Shown here piece after piece: positions 27,283-36,579 of a stretch of DNA of 64,000 nt. A program made the translations under genes and the position numbers. Below the pieces are notes generated by a model. The model had not been told where the DNA came from and made no database searches. It saw nothing but the letters and a program-made list of their open reading frames with translations. The number at the start of each line of letters is the position of its first letter. The first letter of the stretch is position 1. The stretch comes from Psychrobacter sp. JCM 18900. Lineage in GTDB: Bacteria > Pseudomonadota > Gammaproteobacteria > Pseudomonadales > Moraxellaceae. Where the stretch lies: assembly GCF_904846625.1 (NCBI RefSeq), contig NZ_CAJHBL010000001.1, positions 186,001 through 250,000 on the forward strand. The letters run 5' to 3'.

Positions 27283-28467
27283 ATGCAAGCTGTTGGCAAT
27301 ACGTTTATCAAACTGTCCTCAATAACCCTACTGGCGCTTAGCGTCAATCTAGTGGGTTGCCAGACTTTCAAAAATCTAACTGGTGCCAAAGATGGTGAGG
27401 CAGTAGAAACAGCTGAAAAATCAGAGCAAGGGTATTATGACGAGGCCGTCAATCAGATTGACAAAGGTCACTATATCCAAGGTATCGAAGAGCTGACCAA
27501 TCTGCGTACATTCTACCCAACCGGACAGTATGCTGAACAAGCCTTGCTTGACATGATGTATGCACAATACGAAGGCGATAAGTATGAGATGGCAGCAGCA
27601 AGTGCTGAGCAGTTTATCCGTCTCTACCCATCTAACCCACAAGTCAGCTACGCCTACTATGTGCGCGGTGTGGCCAATATGGAAGGTTCATCTGAGAGCC
27701 TAAAGCTCTTTAAACTGAACCAAGCTGAGCGTGATACTGCGTATTTGCGTATTGCCTTTGCCAACTTCCAAGAGCTTATCAATAAATATCCAAACAGCCC
27801 GTATGCACCAGATGCCGCTCAGCGTATGACGTTCATCTACAATCAGTTTGCTGAGAGCGAAATGAGCGCAGCCAACTGGTATATCGAGCGTGAAGCTTAT
27901 GTAGCAGCAGTTAACCGTGCCAAATGGGTATTCCAGTACTACCCGCTGAGTGAGTCAACCCCAGATGCTCTTGCGGTACTAGCTTATAGCCATGAAAAAC
28001 TCGGTCTAACCGATTTGGCCAATGAATACAAAACGCTGTTGCAGATCAACTACCCAGAAATGCTAACCAGCAACGGTAGTGTGAAATTGAGCACCAAACG
28101 TGACCGTACTTGGCTCAATAAGATCACCTTTGGCAAGCTTGGACGTTCGAACACGACTGACAAATCAGTCGCGTCTGGCGAGTATAATGGCGCAACCAAG
28201 ACACAAATGATTCGTAATGCAGCCCAGTTGAAACTAGCAGGGACTAACACGACGCCTGCTAATACTCCAGTCGCTAATAATAATGCTGCTGCGCGTAATA
28301 GTATTAGTGTGGGCCTAGGTCTACCTGAAGCGTCAGCTGAGCGCGTGACCAGCCAATCAAGCACTGGCTCGACTGCAAGAGAAGCCAACGTCGATCCTCT
28401 AAATACCAATCCAACACGTCGCACTACACTAAATGACGACAGTGTGAGTGATATGGATAATAATTGA
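27283..28467 (+). CDS. bamD: Outer membrane assembly lipoprotein BamD (ComL)
   Basis: BamD is the essential lipoprotein of the BAM complex that inserts beta-barrels into the outer membrane. A lipoprotein signal ends at VGC (cysteine about 27). Five TPR-like units follow, with YPTGQYAEQALLDMMYAQY and YPNSPYAPDAAQRMTFIYNQ. I chose the ATG at 27283 because GGAGAAGAA lies just upstream and it gives a clean signal peptide. The 394 residues exceed the usual 245-280. The extra C-terminal 120 or so are Ala/Asn/Thr-rich and appear disordered. Confidence 0.93.
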   Translation: MQAVGNTFIKLSSITLLALSVNLVGCQTFKNLTGAKDGEAVETAEKSEQGYYDEAVNQIDKGHYIQGIEELTNLRTFYPTGQYAEQALLDMMYAQYEGDKYEMAAASAEQFIRLYPSNPQVSYAYYVRGVANMEGSSESLKLFKLNQAERDTAYLRIAFANFQELINKYPNSPYAPDAAQRMTFIYNQFAESEMSAANWYIEREAYVAAVNRAKWVFQYYPLSESTPDALAVLAYSHEKLGLTDLANEYKTLLQINYPEMLTSNGSVKLSTKRDRTWLNKITFGKLGRSNTTDKSVASGEYNGATKTQMIRNAAQLKLAGTNTTPANTPVANNNAAARNSISVGLGLPEASAERVTSQSSTGSTAREANVDPLNTNPTRRTTLNDDSVSDMDNN

Positions 28468-28525
28468 TTACGTTAAGTCTCTTCTTAGCTTAGCCCAACT
28501 AACACAGTCTGTATTCATTGATAAT

Positions 28526-28554
28526 AAGGTCAACATTATGTTGGCCTTATTTTT
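28526..28554 (+). terminator. Terminator after bamD
   Basis: A 10-bp stem (28526-28535 with 28539-28548, one G-U pair) and a three-base loop are followed by ATTTTT. Confidence 0.85.
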
Positions 28555-28614
28555 CTAGCAGTACCTTATTACCTCTGCCCCAACATAATCGACCTATGGT
28601 AAACTGTTTTTTGT

Positions 28615-30840
28615 ATGAGCATTCCTAACCATATTCTTGAACAACTAAATAGCCAAGCTGACCTGATCAGTATCATTGGTAAACACACTACGCTTAAACG
28701 GGCTGGTAGTGAATATAAAGGCTGCTGCCCTTTTCACGGTGAAAAATCGCCTTCTTTTTATGTCAATCCACAAAAAAACATCTATCACTGCTTTGGCTGT
28801 AGCGTCGGTGGCAATGCCATCAGTTTTTTGCGTAATTATGAGAATCTGACATTCATTGAAGCGGTCAATGAACTATCAAAACAGACAGGCATTGAAGTAC
28901 CCAAAGAAGAACAGCAAAACGTTAGTTATCAACGTCGCGCACCCAAACCTATTTCACCGCCGCCAGTTCACAATGTGCCTAGCTTAACTGTAGAACATAG
29001 CAAAGCAAAGCAAGATGGTACAAATCAAGACAACCATCGAAATAATCGTCAAGACACTTATCAAGACAATTTCTCCCGAAGCGATCAGAATTACATAGAT
29101 CAGCCCAGTTATGATAATAATCAAGGCTATGATGACAATCAGGGCTACGAGAACTTTCCACCCTTAGAAGCGTATGATTCAGCGTCCTATTCGATGGACT
29201 CGTATTCCTCAGAGCCGTATATGCCAAACCACGCAGACGATAGTGGCTATCCGCCAGCATGGCTGACAGATACGGATACTAGCGCTAGTATGCAGGACGC
29301 TCATAACATTGAGCAAAGCGATGATAAAGATGGCAACCTATATGAGCTGCTAGAGCAAATCCAGCAATTCTATCAGCACAATCTGACCACGCATCCCCAT
29401 GCCAAGCACTACTTTTTATCGCGCGGTATCACTGAAGACATCTTTGAGACCTTTGGTCTTGGCTATGCGCCATTTGGTTGGCAGCATCTTGAGCATCAAT
29501 TCCCGCAGGATATTGAGGGTCTAAAAGCTTTAGGATTGGTACGTCAATCAGAGTCAGGCCGCGACTACGATCTATTGCGCGACCGAGTCATCTTCCCAAT
29601 TCGTGATAACCAAGGTCGTACTATTGGTTTTGGCGGTCGGGCGCTTGATGACGAAGTAAAGCCTAAATATATCAACTCCTCAGACTCGCCCGTCTTTCAT
29701 AAGCAGCATGTACTATACGGCTATTATGAATCACGTCAGCAGCGCGCAGACAGCTGGCTGGTGGTCGAAGGCTATATGGATGTGATCGCCCTTTATCAAG
29801 CAGGTATCTATGGGGCAATCGCCTCGATGGGTACAGCGATTAATGAAAGCCAAATATCGCGTCTACTGACACTCAATCCAACGCTTACTTTGAGCTTTGA
29901 TGGAGATAGCGCAGGACAAAAAGCCGCTTGGCGTACACTTGAAGTTGCGCTGCCTGTGTTGGCCGATGATAAAGAGCTACGGTTTTTAACCCTGCCTAAC
30001 AATCATGATCCTGATACTTTTATTAAGAGTCAGGGCAGCGATGCCATGCGTGAGCAAATCGCTAATGCCATGCCACTATCACAGTATATTTTTGCGTATT
30101 TGAGTGAGCGTTATGACATGAGTCTGGCTGAAGGCAAAGCCAAACTTATGTCCCAAGTACGCTCGTTGACGACCGCCTTACCTAAAGGCAGTAGCTTTCG
30201 CTATTTGCTCAACAATGACGTTTATCAAAAGCTTGGCGGTAAACGCAGTCAGAATGTCGAGGCCAAAGATGCGCTGCTAGATTTTGATGGTGATATGACC
30301 ATCAGTCAGCAATTGCAGCTGTGCTTTTTGTTTCAGCCGCGCGCGTTAATTGACGACCCTATTGAGTCGATTTGGCAACAGTCAGGGATTAATGGCTTAC
30401 ACCTACCTGCTCATATCAAACAAAAAGCATCACCTGATACGCTACGTCCGCTTGCGTGGGAAGACTTGCAAGATGCTGCTCTGCTAGACATCGTAAGTAC
30501 TATCAAGCGCTGTCTTAATTACCTACCAAAAGATGTCAATGCAGCGGCGCATTTTATCTTATCAAACGTAAAGCCTGCGACCCAAGACATGCTCAGCCGT
30601 AATTGGGGCGGCTTCTATAAAGCGCTAACTACACGTAATATTTTGGGGCTTGATGGCCTAATCGAAGAGCTAGTCAGTCAGCTGCTTGAGCGCAACATGA
30701 AGAAAAAAATACAAGAGCTGATACAGAACCCAGATCATATTAAGCTTGCGATCGTCCGCAAACAAACCCAATTATTAAATGATTGGCTACGCGCACAGCA
30801 GGCAGAACAATCGGCACAGATGGTCACGGTGCAGTCTTAA
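28615..30840 (+). CDS. dnaG: DNA primase DnaG
   Basis: DnaG makes RNA primers for replication. The zinc-binding domain is at residues 1-100 (CCPFHGEKSPSFYVNPQKN, then YHCFGCSVGGNAISFL). The catalytic core starts near 245. The TOPRIM domain has LVVEGYMDVIALYQAG near 383 and LSFDGDSAGQKAAWRTLE near 430. A helicase-binding C-terminal domain closes the protein. The 741 residues exceed the usual 580-640. The excess is a Gln/Asn/Asp/Tyr-rich low-complexity insert at about 105-240, between the zinc domain and the polymerase core. The gene lies upstream of rpoD, as in the macromolecular synthesis operon, but rpsU is not adjacent upstream. Confidence 0.96.
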   Translation: MSIPNHILEQLNSQADLISIIGKHTTLKRAGSEYKGCCPFHGEKSPSFYVNPQKNIYHCFGCSVGGNAISFLRNYENLTFIEAVNELSKQTGIEVPKEEQQNVSYQRRAPKPISPPPVHNVPSLTVEHSKAKQDGTNQDNHRNNRQDTYQDNFSRSDQNYIDQPSYDNNQGYDDNQGYENFPPLEAYDSASYSMDSYSSEPYMPNHADDSGYPPAWLTDTDTSASMQDAHNIEQSDDKDGNLYELLEQIQQFYQHNLTTHPHAKHYFLSRGITEDIFETFGLGYAPFGWQHLEHQFPQDIEGLKALGLVRQSESGRDYDLLRDRVIFPIRDNQGRTIGFGGRALDDEVKPKYINSSDSPVFHKQHVLYGYYESRQQRADSWLVVEGYMDVIALYQAGIYGAIASMGTAINESQISRLLTLNPTLTLSFDGDSAGQKAAWRTLEVALPVLADDKELRFLTLPNNHDPDTFIKSQGSDAMREQIANAMPLSQYIFAYLSERYDMSLAEGKAKLMSQVRSLTTALPKGSSFRYLLNNDVYQKLGGKRSQNVEAKDALLDFDGDMTISQQLQLCFLFQPRALIDDPIESIWQQSGINGLHLPAHIKQKASPDTLRPLAWEDLQDAALLDIVSTIKRCLNYLPKDVNAAAHFILSNVKPATQDMLSRNWGGFYKALTTRNILGLDGLIEELVSQLLERNMKKKIQELIQNPDHIKLAIVRKQTQLLNDWLRAQQAEQSAQMVTVQS

Positions 30841-31330
30841 TTTTTAATTTCAAATGTTGACCCTTTAAAAGTCTAGCAGCTGCCCCCACTACTAATGATT
30901 ATGCCCAGTAGCATGAGTCGCTTCTAAATCATTTAGCTGATGGCAAATAATCGGTAAAAAATGGTCGGTAGCTATCACTAGCTCGTGCTTGACGACTGTG
31001 GTCTGTGTTAAACTGTGTCGCTGTATATTGACAGCACTGCTTGGTGAATGATTGTGAGCATGCATCGTTAAGCACAAATTTTAGGTATTATTTTTACGTA
31101 TCCGCTTTTAGATACTGTTTTTTAAGTACTGTATTTTTTTAAGTACCATATTGAAGTCTTTTTAGCTTTTCTAATTTTTAGCTGTTTATCAGCATTGTTA
31201 TTGTAGTGTTTTGAGCCTTTATTCATATCAACTCATTTTTGATATTATTGACAACCTCTACGCCATATTTTGATCAATCGATTGATACGATCAACGCAAA
31301 GAGCGAGCGATAGCGAGTCACAATATAAAA
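30841..31330. other. Intergenic region dnaG / rpoD
   Basis: This 490-base AT-rich stretch probably contains rpoD promoters. A minus-strand frame at 30892-31065 would encode about 57 His-rich residues but has no ribosome binding site. I leave it as unproven. Confidence 0.45.
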
Positions 31331-33286
31331 ATGTCCGATGCAAGTAAGCGAGTATTTATGAACGATAAGTCAGTTTCTAAGTCCACATCTCAACTGGCCA
31401 CCTTAATCCAAATGGGCAAAGAGCAAGGGTATCTTACCTACGCTGAGGTGAATGACCAGCTGCCCGACTCTATTACCGAAAGCGATCAGATCGAAGACAT
31501 TGTGCAAATGCTGACCGATGTCGGTATCAAAATCTTTGAATCAGCTCCTGATGCCGATGACATCTTGATGAACGATGATTCAAGTGATGATGATATGGCA
31601 GCAGATGAGGCAGCGGCAGTACTCGCCTCTGTTGAAACTGAGCCTGGTCGTACCACTGACCCTGTACGTATGTATATGCGTGAAATGGGTACGGTTGATC
31701 TACTGACTCGCGAAGGCGAGATTGCCATTGCGAAGCGTATCGAAGAAGGTATTCGTGATGTGCAGCATGCCATGTCTTACTGGCCTGGTACCGTACAGTT
31801 TGTCCTTGATGAGTATCAAAAAGTACAAGACGGTGAAAAGAAACTATCTGACGTTATCACTGGTTTCTTAGACCCTGAAACCGAAGAAGACAAAATCGCA
31901 GCCCAAGAAGCAAAAGAAGCGGCAAAAGAAGAACGTGAGCGCATCAAAGAAGAAAAAGAAAACCCACCAGTTATCAAAGCCAAGGTCAATGCGAAAGCAG
32001 CTGCGCTTGATGATGATGACGAAGACGAAGACGAAGATGACGTTGAAGACGAAGCTGAAGAAGAAACCAGCGGTCTTGATCCAGAAGAAGTTCGTTTACG
32101 TCTAGAAGAGATTGAGCATCTATTTATCAAAGCCAAGCAAGCATTGCTTGATTATGGCCGTGGTAGCGTACAGGCTGATACAGCATATGCTCTACTTGCT
32201 GAGCGCTTTATGATGCTAAAGCTAAATAATCGCTTGTCAGACCAAGTCATGGCCATCATGCATGACGTCTACGACGACGTGCGTAAGCAAGAGCGTCAAA
32301 TCATGCGTTTGGTGATTCGCCGTGGTCGTATGCCGCGTGAAGAGTTCCGTAAGACCTTCCCTAGCAATGAAACCAATGTTGATTGGTTGATTGAACGTAT
32401 CAAAGGTAAGCCTGCATTTGCTGGTACGCTAGAAAAAGTCACTGATGACGTCATTTTACTTCAACGTCGTATTCGTGATTACGAGCAACAGCTCGACATG
32501 AAAATCCACGATATGAAAGATGTAGCACGTCGTATGGCAGTTGGTGAAGCAAAAGCTCGCCGCGCGAAAAAAGAGATGGTTGAAGCTAACCTACGTCTGG
32601 TTATCTCTATCGCCAAAAAATATACCAACCGTGGTCTACAGTTCTTGGATCTTATCCAAGAAGGTAACATTGGTCTGATGAAAGCTGTTGATAAGTTCGA
32701 ATATCGCCGTGGTTATAAGTTCTCGACCTATGCTACTTGGTGGATTCGTCAGGCGATTACCCGCTCTATCGCTGACCAAGCGCGCACCATTCGTATCCCT
32801 GTGCATATGATTGAGACGATCAACAAAATCAACCGCGTCTCACGTCAGTTGCTACAGGAAATGGGTCGCGAGCCAACACCTGAGGAATTAGGCGAACGCT
32901 TAGAGATGGACGAAGTTAAAGTTCGTAAAGTACTGAAAATTGCCAAAGAACCTATCTCTATGGAAACCCCTATCGGTGATGACGAAGATTCGCACTTAGG
33001 TGATTTTATCGAAGATGGTACAATCTCAAGCCCTGTTGATGATGCAACAGCTGCTGGTCTGCAAGAAGCGACGCGTGATGTCTTGGGTAACCTGACTGAG
33101 CGTGAAGCACGTGTCCTAAAAATGCGTTTCGGTATTGATATGCCAACGGATCATACTTTGGAAGAAGTCGGTAAGCAGTTCGATGTAACGCGTGAGCGTA
33201 TTCGTCAGATCGAGGCAAAAGCATTGCGTAAATTGCGTCATCCATCACGTTCTGAGCACTTGCGCTCTTTCCTTGAAAATGACTAA
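31331..33286 (+). CDS. rpoD: RNA polymerase primary sigma factor RpoD (sigma 70)
   Basis: This is the housekeeping sigma factor. Region 1.1 occupies the N-terminus. Region 1.2 is near residue 113 ([20 protein letters not shown]). An acidic, Asp/Glu-rich segment is at about 225-245. Regions 2.1-2.4 include [20 protein letters not shown] near residue 460. Region 4.2 ends with [20 protein letters not shown]. The 651-residue length suits proteobacterial sigma 70 with a non-conserved insert. A second in-frame ATG ten codons downstream is a possible alternative start, and neither has a strong ribosome binding site. Confidence 0.97.
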   Translation: MSDASKRVFMNDKSVSKSTSQLATLIQMGKEQGYLTYAEVNDQLPDSITESDQIEDIVQMLTDVGIKIFESAPDADDILMNDDSSDDDMAADEAAAVLASVETEPGRTTDPVRMYMREMGTVDLLTREGEIAIAKRIEEGIRDVQHAMSYWPGTVQFVLDEYQKVQDGEKKLSDVITGFLDPETEEDKIAAQEAKEAAKEERERIKEEKENPPVIKAKVNAKAAALDDDDEDEDEDDVEDEAEEETSGLDPEEVRLRLEEIEHLFIKAKQALLDYGRGSVQADTAYALLAERFMMLKLNNRLSDQVMAIMHDVYDDVRKQERQIMRLVIRRGRMPREEFRKTFPSNETNVDWLIERIKGKPAFAGTLEKVTDDVILLQRRIRDYEQQLDMKIHDMKDVARRMAVGEAKARRAKKEMVEANLRLVISIAKKYTNRGLQFLDLIQEGNIGLMKAVDKFEYRRGYKFSTYATWWIRQAITRSIADQARTIRIPVHMIETINKINRVSRQLLQEMGREPTPEELGERLEMDEVKVRKVLKIAKEPISMETPIGDDEDSHLGDFIEDGTISSPVDDATAAGLQEATRDVLGNLTEREARVLKMRFGIDMPTDHTLEEVGKQFDVTRERIRQIEAKALRKLRHPSRSEHLRSFLEND

Positions 33287-33340
33287 ATTTTCAGAAAAAT
33301 ATTGAGCCTAGCTAATAGGCTTTTGATAATCGCTAAAAAT

Positions 33341-33370
33341 AAAAAAGCTGAGTATATCTCAGCTTTTTTT
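33341..33370 (+). terminator. Terminator after rpoD
   Basis: Arms 33341-33352 and 33358-33369 form a perfect 12-bp stem including the A/T run, with loop TATAT. Confidence 0.94.
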
Positions 33371-33573
33371 GTGCCTGCTTTTTAATTCTAGAGTTTATTA
33401 ATCATAGTGTTTGTTAATTACTAAGCTTTTTAATTGCAAAGCCTCCTAGTCATAAATCTCTTTAGCCCAAGCGCTCTTTGTTCAATATATACCCTATTTT
33501 CTTTACTCTCTACTGTCTTCTCTTATTCAAACTTATCCAAGTTTAGATAGACACACTCCTTCAAAAACCATTT

Positions 33574-33620
33574 TATAGTTGACACTATCAACCTTATTCT
33601 ATATAGTTGCTTCTATCAAC
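33574..33620 (+). promoter_or_regulatory. Sigma70 promoter with duplicated MarR-type operator
   Basis: TTGACA (33579-33584), a 17-base spacer and TATAGT (33602-33607) make a near-consensus promoter. The 19-bp sequence TATAGTTGnnnCTATCAAC occurs twice, at 33574-33592 and 33602-33620. It covers the -35 and the -10. Each copy contains GTTG/CAAC dyad arms. This is the expected design for autorepression by the adjacent MarR protein. Confidence 0.82.
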
Positions 33621-33637
33621 TATACCAAAGAGTTTTT

Positions 33638-34081
33638 ATGTCTAATAATTCATTGAGCGAAACACTACATCAATTGATGCATACCTATACCAACCTGCTG
33701 CTAGAAGGTATTCGCCAGCAAGGTGTCGAGTTGTCCGTGACTAATATCAGAACCTTAAAAGGTGTCTGCTATAACCCAAATAGTACTGCGCTATCTATCT
33801 CTAAACACATGCAGCGAGACAAAGCCCAAATCACCCGCGCCTTAAATGACCTATTGGCAGCTGAGCTAATATTAAAGACAGACAACCCGCTTGATGGTCG
33901 CAGCCAATTACTACAGCTGACCCATAAAGGTGAAGAGGTTATGACAAAGCTTGATGCAGCAGAAGAATGGACAAGACAGCAATTAACGAAAGATTTAAGC
34001 CTCGTAGAGCTTGCGTTATTTTTCCGTGTCAGTCGCACCATGATAGACAACGTTGGCACTAGCAAGACTACCGATAAATAA
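33638..34081 (+). CDS. MarR-family transcriptional regulator
   Basis: The 147-residue protein has a winged helix-turn-helix (TALSISKHMQRDKAQITRAL near residue 50, then LKTDNPLDGRSQLLQLTHKG, the beta wing). It is the first gene of a three-gene operon with a siderophore-interacting flavoprotein and a DUF2798 membrane protein. Two operator-like repeats overlap its promoter, so it probably represses the operon. The inducing ligand is unknown. AAAGAG supports the start. Confidence 0.9.
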   Translation: MSNNSLSETLHQLMHTYTNLLLEGIRQQGVELSVTNIRTLKGVCYNPNSTALSISKHMQRDKAQITRALNDLLAAELILKTDNPLDGRSQLLQLTHKGEEVMTKLDAAEEWTRQQLTKDLSLVELALFFRVSRTMIDNVGTSKTTDK

Positions 34082-34097
34082 GTAAGGACAGATCCGT

Positions 34098-34892
34098 ATG
34101 AACAACACAATAAATCAAAAACCAGTACGCGAAATCATGACCGTTGCTCACAAGCAAATGATTACTCCGCACTACATCCGTATATACCTCACAGGCCAAG
34201 CAGATACTATTGCCAATATCGCGACCATGACAGTTGGCGCAAATAACAAAGTACTTATTCCTGTCGATAAAGCTCAGCCAATTGACCTAAATGACAATAC
34301 TACATTCGTTGTCCGCACTTATACTCATCGCGGCGCCGATGTGACAAAACAACAGATTTGGATTGATTTTGTTGCTCATGGTGATGAGGCACCCGCTTCA
34401 GGCTGGGCCACTCATGCTGAGGTTGGCGACGAGATTGGTATCTTAATGAAGCCTAAAACCAAAGCCCTTTGTCCCGATGCAGATAATTTACTACTGATTG
34501 GCGATGCCACGGCTATACCAGTGCTAGGTTCAATATTAGAAAGCTTGCCTGCCAGTGCGACTGGTCAATGCATCATCGAAGTGCACGGTACAGAAGATGA
34601 GCAAGAATTGCCGACAGCAGCCAATATCACCATGACATGGTTACATAACCCAGATCCAACGCAAGGCAGTCAATTAATCGATACAGTAAAATCTCTCGAT
34701 TTGCCAACTGCAGAGCAGAGCCGTTTTGCTTATATCGCTAGCGAATTCTCATCTGTCAAAGCCCTTCGTCATTATCTAAAAGTCGAGCAACAGTGGTCTA
34801 AGGATGAGCTATATGCCTTTTCTTACTGGAAAGCAGGTGTTGCAGAAGACCAGTCTGTAAGCGATCGACAAGCAGAAAAAAACACCGACTAA
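34098..34892 (+). CDS. Siderophore-interacting (ferric-chelate reductase-like) flavoprotein
   Basis: The protein belongs to the SIP/ViuB family of FAD-dependent, NAD(P)H-using ferric siderophore reductases, which release iron in the cytoplasm. It has 264 residues. The N-terminal FAD-binding barrel is at about residues 12-120 (FVVRTYTHRG near 75, then QIWIDFVAHGDEAPASGWA). The C-terminal NAD(P)H/SIP domain has LLLIGDATAIPVLGSILESL near 132 and a closing YWKAG motif. It lies 16 bases after the MarR gene. A direct link to iron is not shown here: the operator looks MarR-type and I see no Fur box. Confidence 0.85.
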   Translation: MNNTINQKPVREIMTVAHKQMITPHYIRIYLTGQADTIANIATMTVGANNKVLIPVDKAQPIDLNDNTTFVVRTYTHRGADVTKQQIWIDFVAHGDEAPASGWATHAEVGDEIGILMKPKTKALCPDADNLLLIGDATAIPVLGSILESLPASATGQCIIEVHGTEDEQELPTAANITMTWLHNPDPTQGSQLIDTVKSLDLPTAEQSRFAYIASEFSSVKALRHYLKVEQQWSKDELYAFSYWKAGVAEDQSVSDRQAEKNTD

Positions 34893-34916
34893 TTAAACGC
34901 TCTTTATGATAGGAAA

Positions 34917-35453
34917 ATGACTATGGCTCCAAATACTATGCCGTCAAATACCGAGACCCTGCTCATTGATGGCAATAAAAATAGTGGCGCTAAGAATGAT
35001 GGCACTAAAAAAACACCGTTGCTCTACAAAGTGTTGTTAATCCTTGTCTTAATGACTGTCATAGGTGGTCTCTTAACAGGTGTGATGACCTATATGAATG
35101 TCGGATATTCCGATACATTTTTTATAGACTGGTCTAGAGCGCTACTTGCAGCGTATGCGATCATGCCGATTGGCTTCTTACTGATGGGACTGGTCACAAA
35201 ATTTGTTAATCATAAGCTACCTAATACCAAAGCGTACAAGCGCAATCTCATTACAGGTGTATTGATGGCTTGTATAATGGAGTCTATGTTGGCCTTTAGT
35301 ACTGCCTCAAAAACGATTGGTTTTGCTAATCAAACAGCCTTTTTAAATGGTTGGTTAGAAGGGTTTCTAGTTGCATTACCAGTAGGATTGACATTAATGG
35401 TCATCGTTTCTATGACTATTAAACCAAAAATTGAGGAATTTCTAAAAAGCTAA
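34917..35453 (+). CDS. DUF2798-type four-helix membrane protein
   Basis: This 178-residue inner membrane protein has about four transmembrane segments arranged as two similar halves. Each half has a pattern of hydrophobic helix, Phe/Trp-rich turn (FFIDWSRALLAAYAIMPIGF and FLNGWLEGFLVALPVGLTLM), and a second helix. This is the DUF2798 layout. The N-terminal 35 residues are polar. It is the last gene of the MarR operon. Function is unknown. A second ATG two codons downstream is an alternative start. Confidence 0.75.
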   Translation: MTMAPNTMPSNTETLLIDGNKNSGAKNDGTKKTPLLYKVLLILVLMTVIGGLLTGVMTYMNVGYSDTFFIDWSRALLAAYAIMPIGFLLMGLVTKFVNHKLPNTKAYKRNLITGVLMACIMESMLAFSTASKTIGFANQTAFLNGWLEGFLVALPVGLTLMVIVSMTIKPKIEEFLKS

Positions 35454-35995
35454 GATATCACAACTATGCTTATTAGGTTTTTCGGTACTCTACCGCGATG
35501 CTAACCAGATTAAGCAAAAAGTTAATAAAATTGAAAAACATAAAACATCAAGGGCGTGTTGAATATTCAACACGCCCTTGTCATATCAGAAGCTTTCTAA
35601 TACTATTTTACTGCTGGTTTGGCAAAGAACTAACGTGTATTTAATAAGTCAGTCGTAACAACGTTTAGTGTTAAGTTCGATTTGAAACAGTCTTTGTTTG
35701 TCCATCATATATTATTACTATTCGACAATATTCCGATGACTAGACAGTACAACTACCATAATTAATCTAGTTTTGGCTGTATACTCTACTGTTATAGAAA
35801 CGTATAGTCAGAAGATAAACGCTAGTTATAAGCAGTATTCTACTAGTAGCCGTTTATTTGTATATGATTGGCACATTGGCGGTAAATAGATTCTACTCCG
35901 CTTTAGTGTTTATACTCATAATGAGTAAGCTAAAAATTTAATGTTCCACTCTGACAGTTGTTGATTATTAACTAGGTATCGATATCACACATTTT
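35454..35995. other. Intergenic region DUF2798 / ArsR gene
   Basis: Besides the 32-bp palindrome, about 400 AT-rich bases contain no supported gene. Confidence 0.5.
35550..35581. terminator. Perfect 32-bp palindrome downstream of the MarR operon
   Basis: The sequence is exactly self-complementary with its centre between 35565 and 35566. It lies 96 bases after the DUF2798 gene. There is no T-run, so it could be a terminator of the hairpin-only kind, an RNA-stabilising hairpin, or a protein-binding palindrome. Confidence 0.55.
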
Positions 35996-36304
35996 ATGAA
36001 TACAGAAAACATAATATCTGCACTTAACAACCCCATGCGTCGCCAAATCATAAAGTGGTTGAAGGACAGGTCGAACTTTCCAGCGTCATTACCAGAGCAC
36101 GCTAATCTGGATGGGGTATGCGTCAGCTACATCCAAGAAAAAGCTGGATTGTCGCAATCAACCATTTCAAACTATATGGGTGTGTTAAAAAAAGCAGGAT
36201 TGGTTACGTCCGAACGCCATGGACAATGGACGTTTTATCAGCGTCATGAAGCTAACATCGAAGCATTTCTCAATGAAGTTGAAAAAGAGCTGTTGAAGCT
36301 TTAA
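35996..36304 (+). CDS. ArsR-family (winged helix) transcriptional regulator
   Basis: The 102-residue protein has an ArsR-type opening (IISALNNPMRRQIIKWLKDR) and a recognition helix in QEKAGLSQSTISNYMGVLKK near residue 55, followed by a short wing (SERHGQWTFYQR). It has a single cysteine (GVCVSYI), so a classic metal-binding ArsR site is not evident. It resembles the group that governs quinone- or stress-related genes. It is a single gene, with no same-strand partner before the convergent SulP gene. Confidence 0.85.
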   Translation: MNTENIISALNNPMRRQIIKWLKDRSNFPASLPEHANLDGVCVSYIQEKAGLSQSTISNYMGVLKKAGLVTSERHGQWTFYQRHEANIEAFLNEVEKELLKL

Positions 36305-36512
36305 AAATTTCTCATAACCTTTAGAGCTACTTTGTTTCACTACACAACATCTAGATATTTCAATATAACGATTAATTATCTCAATATCACACCATCGTCT
36401 AAACTAGCACCCTCTTCCCTTTTAACTATCTTATCCCTTCTGATTATCTATTGCCTCCTAAAATACTTATCCATAATAGAATATAGTCTCCTAATCAGGT
36501 TTTAATCTGCAT

Positions 36513-36541
36513 AAAAAAAGCCGAGATACACTCAGCTTTAT
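36513..36541 (-). terminator. Terminator of the SulP gene
   Basis: Read on the minus strand, AAAGCTGAG, TGTAT, CTCGGCTTTTTTT forms a 9-bp stem with one G-U pair and a T-run. Confidence 0.85.
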
Positions 36542-36579
36542 AATATTTATCAATATGACACTATTAATACGTAGCTAAT

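Larger units (their letters stand above)
33287..33637. other. Intergenic region rpoD / marR operon
   Basis: The region holds the rpoD terminator, about 200 bases of T-rich sequence without a gene, and the promoter and operators at 33574-33620. Confidence 0.6.

Noticed and set aside
30892..31077. His-rich small frame on the minus strand between dnaG and rpoD
   Set aside because: The His content is curious (ends HATGHNH), but no ribosome binding site precedes either possible start, and it would run through the rpoD upstream region.
34098..35453. Iron-regulated (Fur) operon
   Set aside because: The promoter carries a duplicated MarR-type operator, and no Fur-box-like hexamer array is visible.
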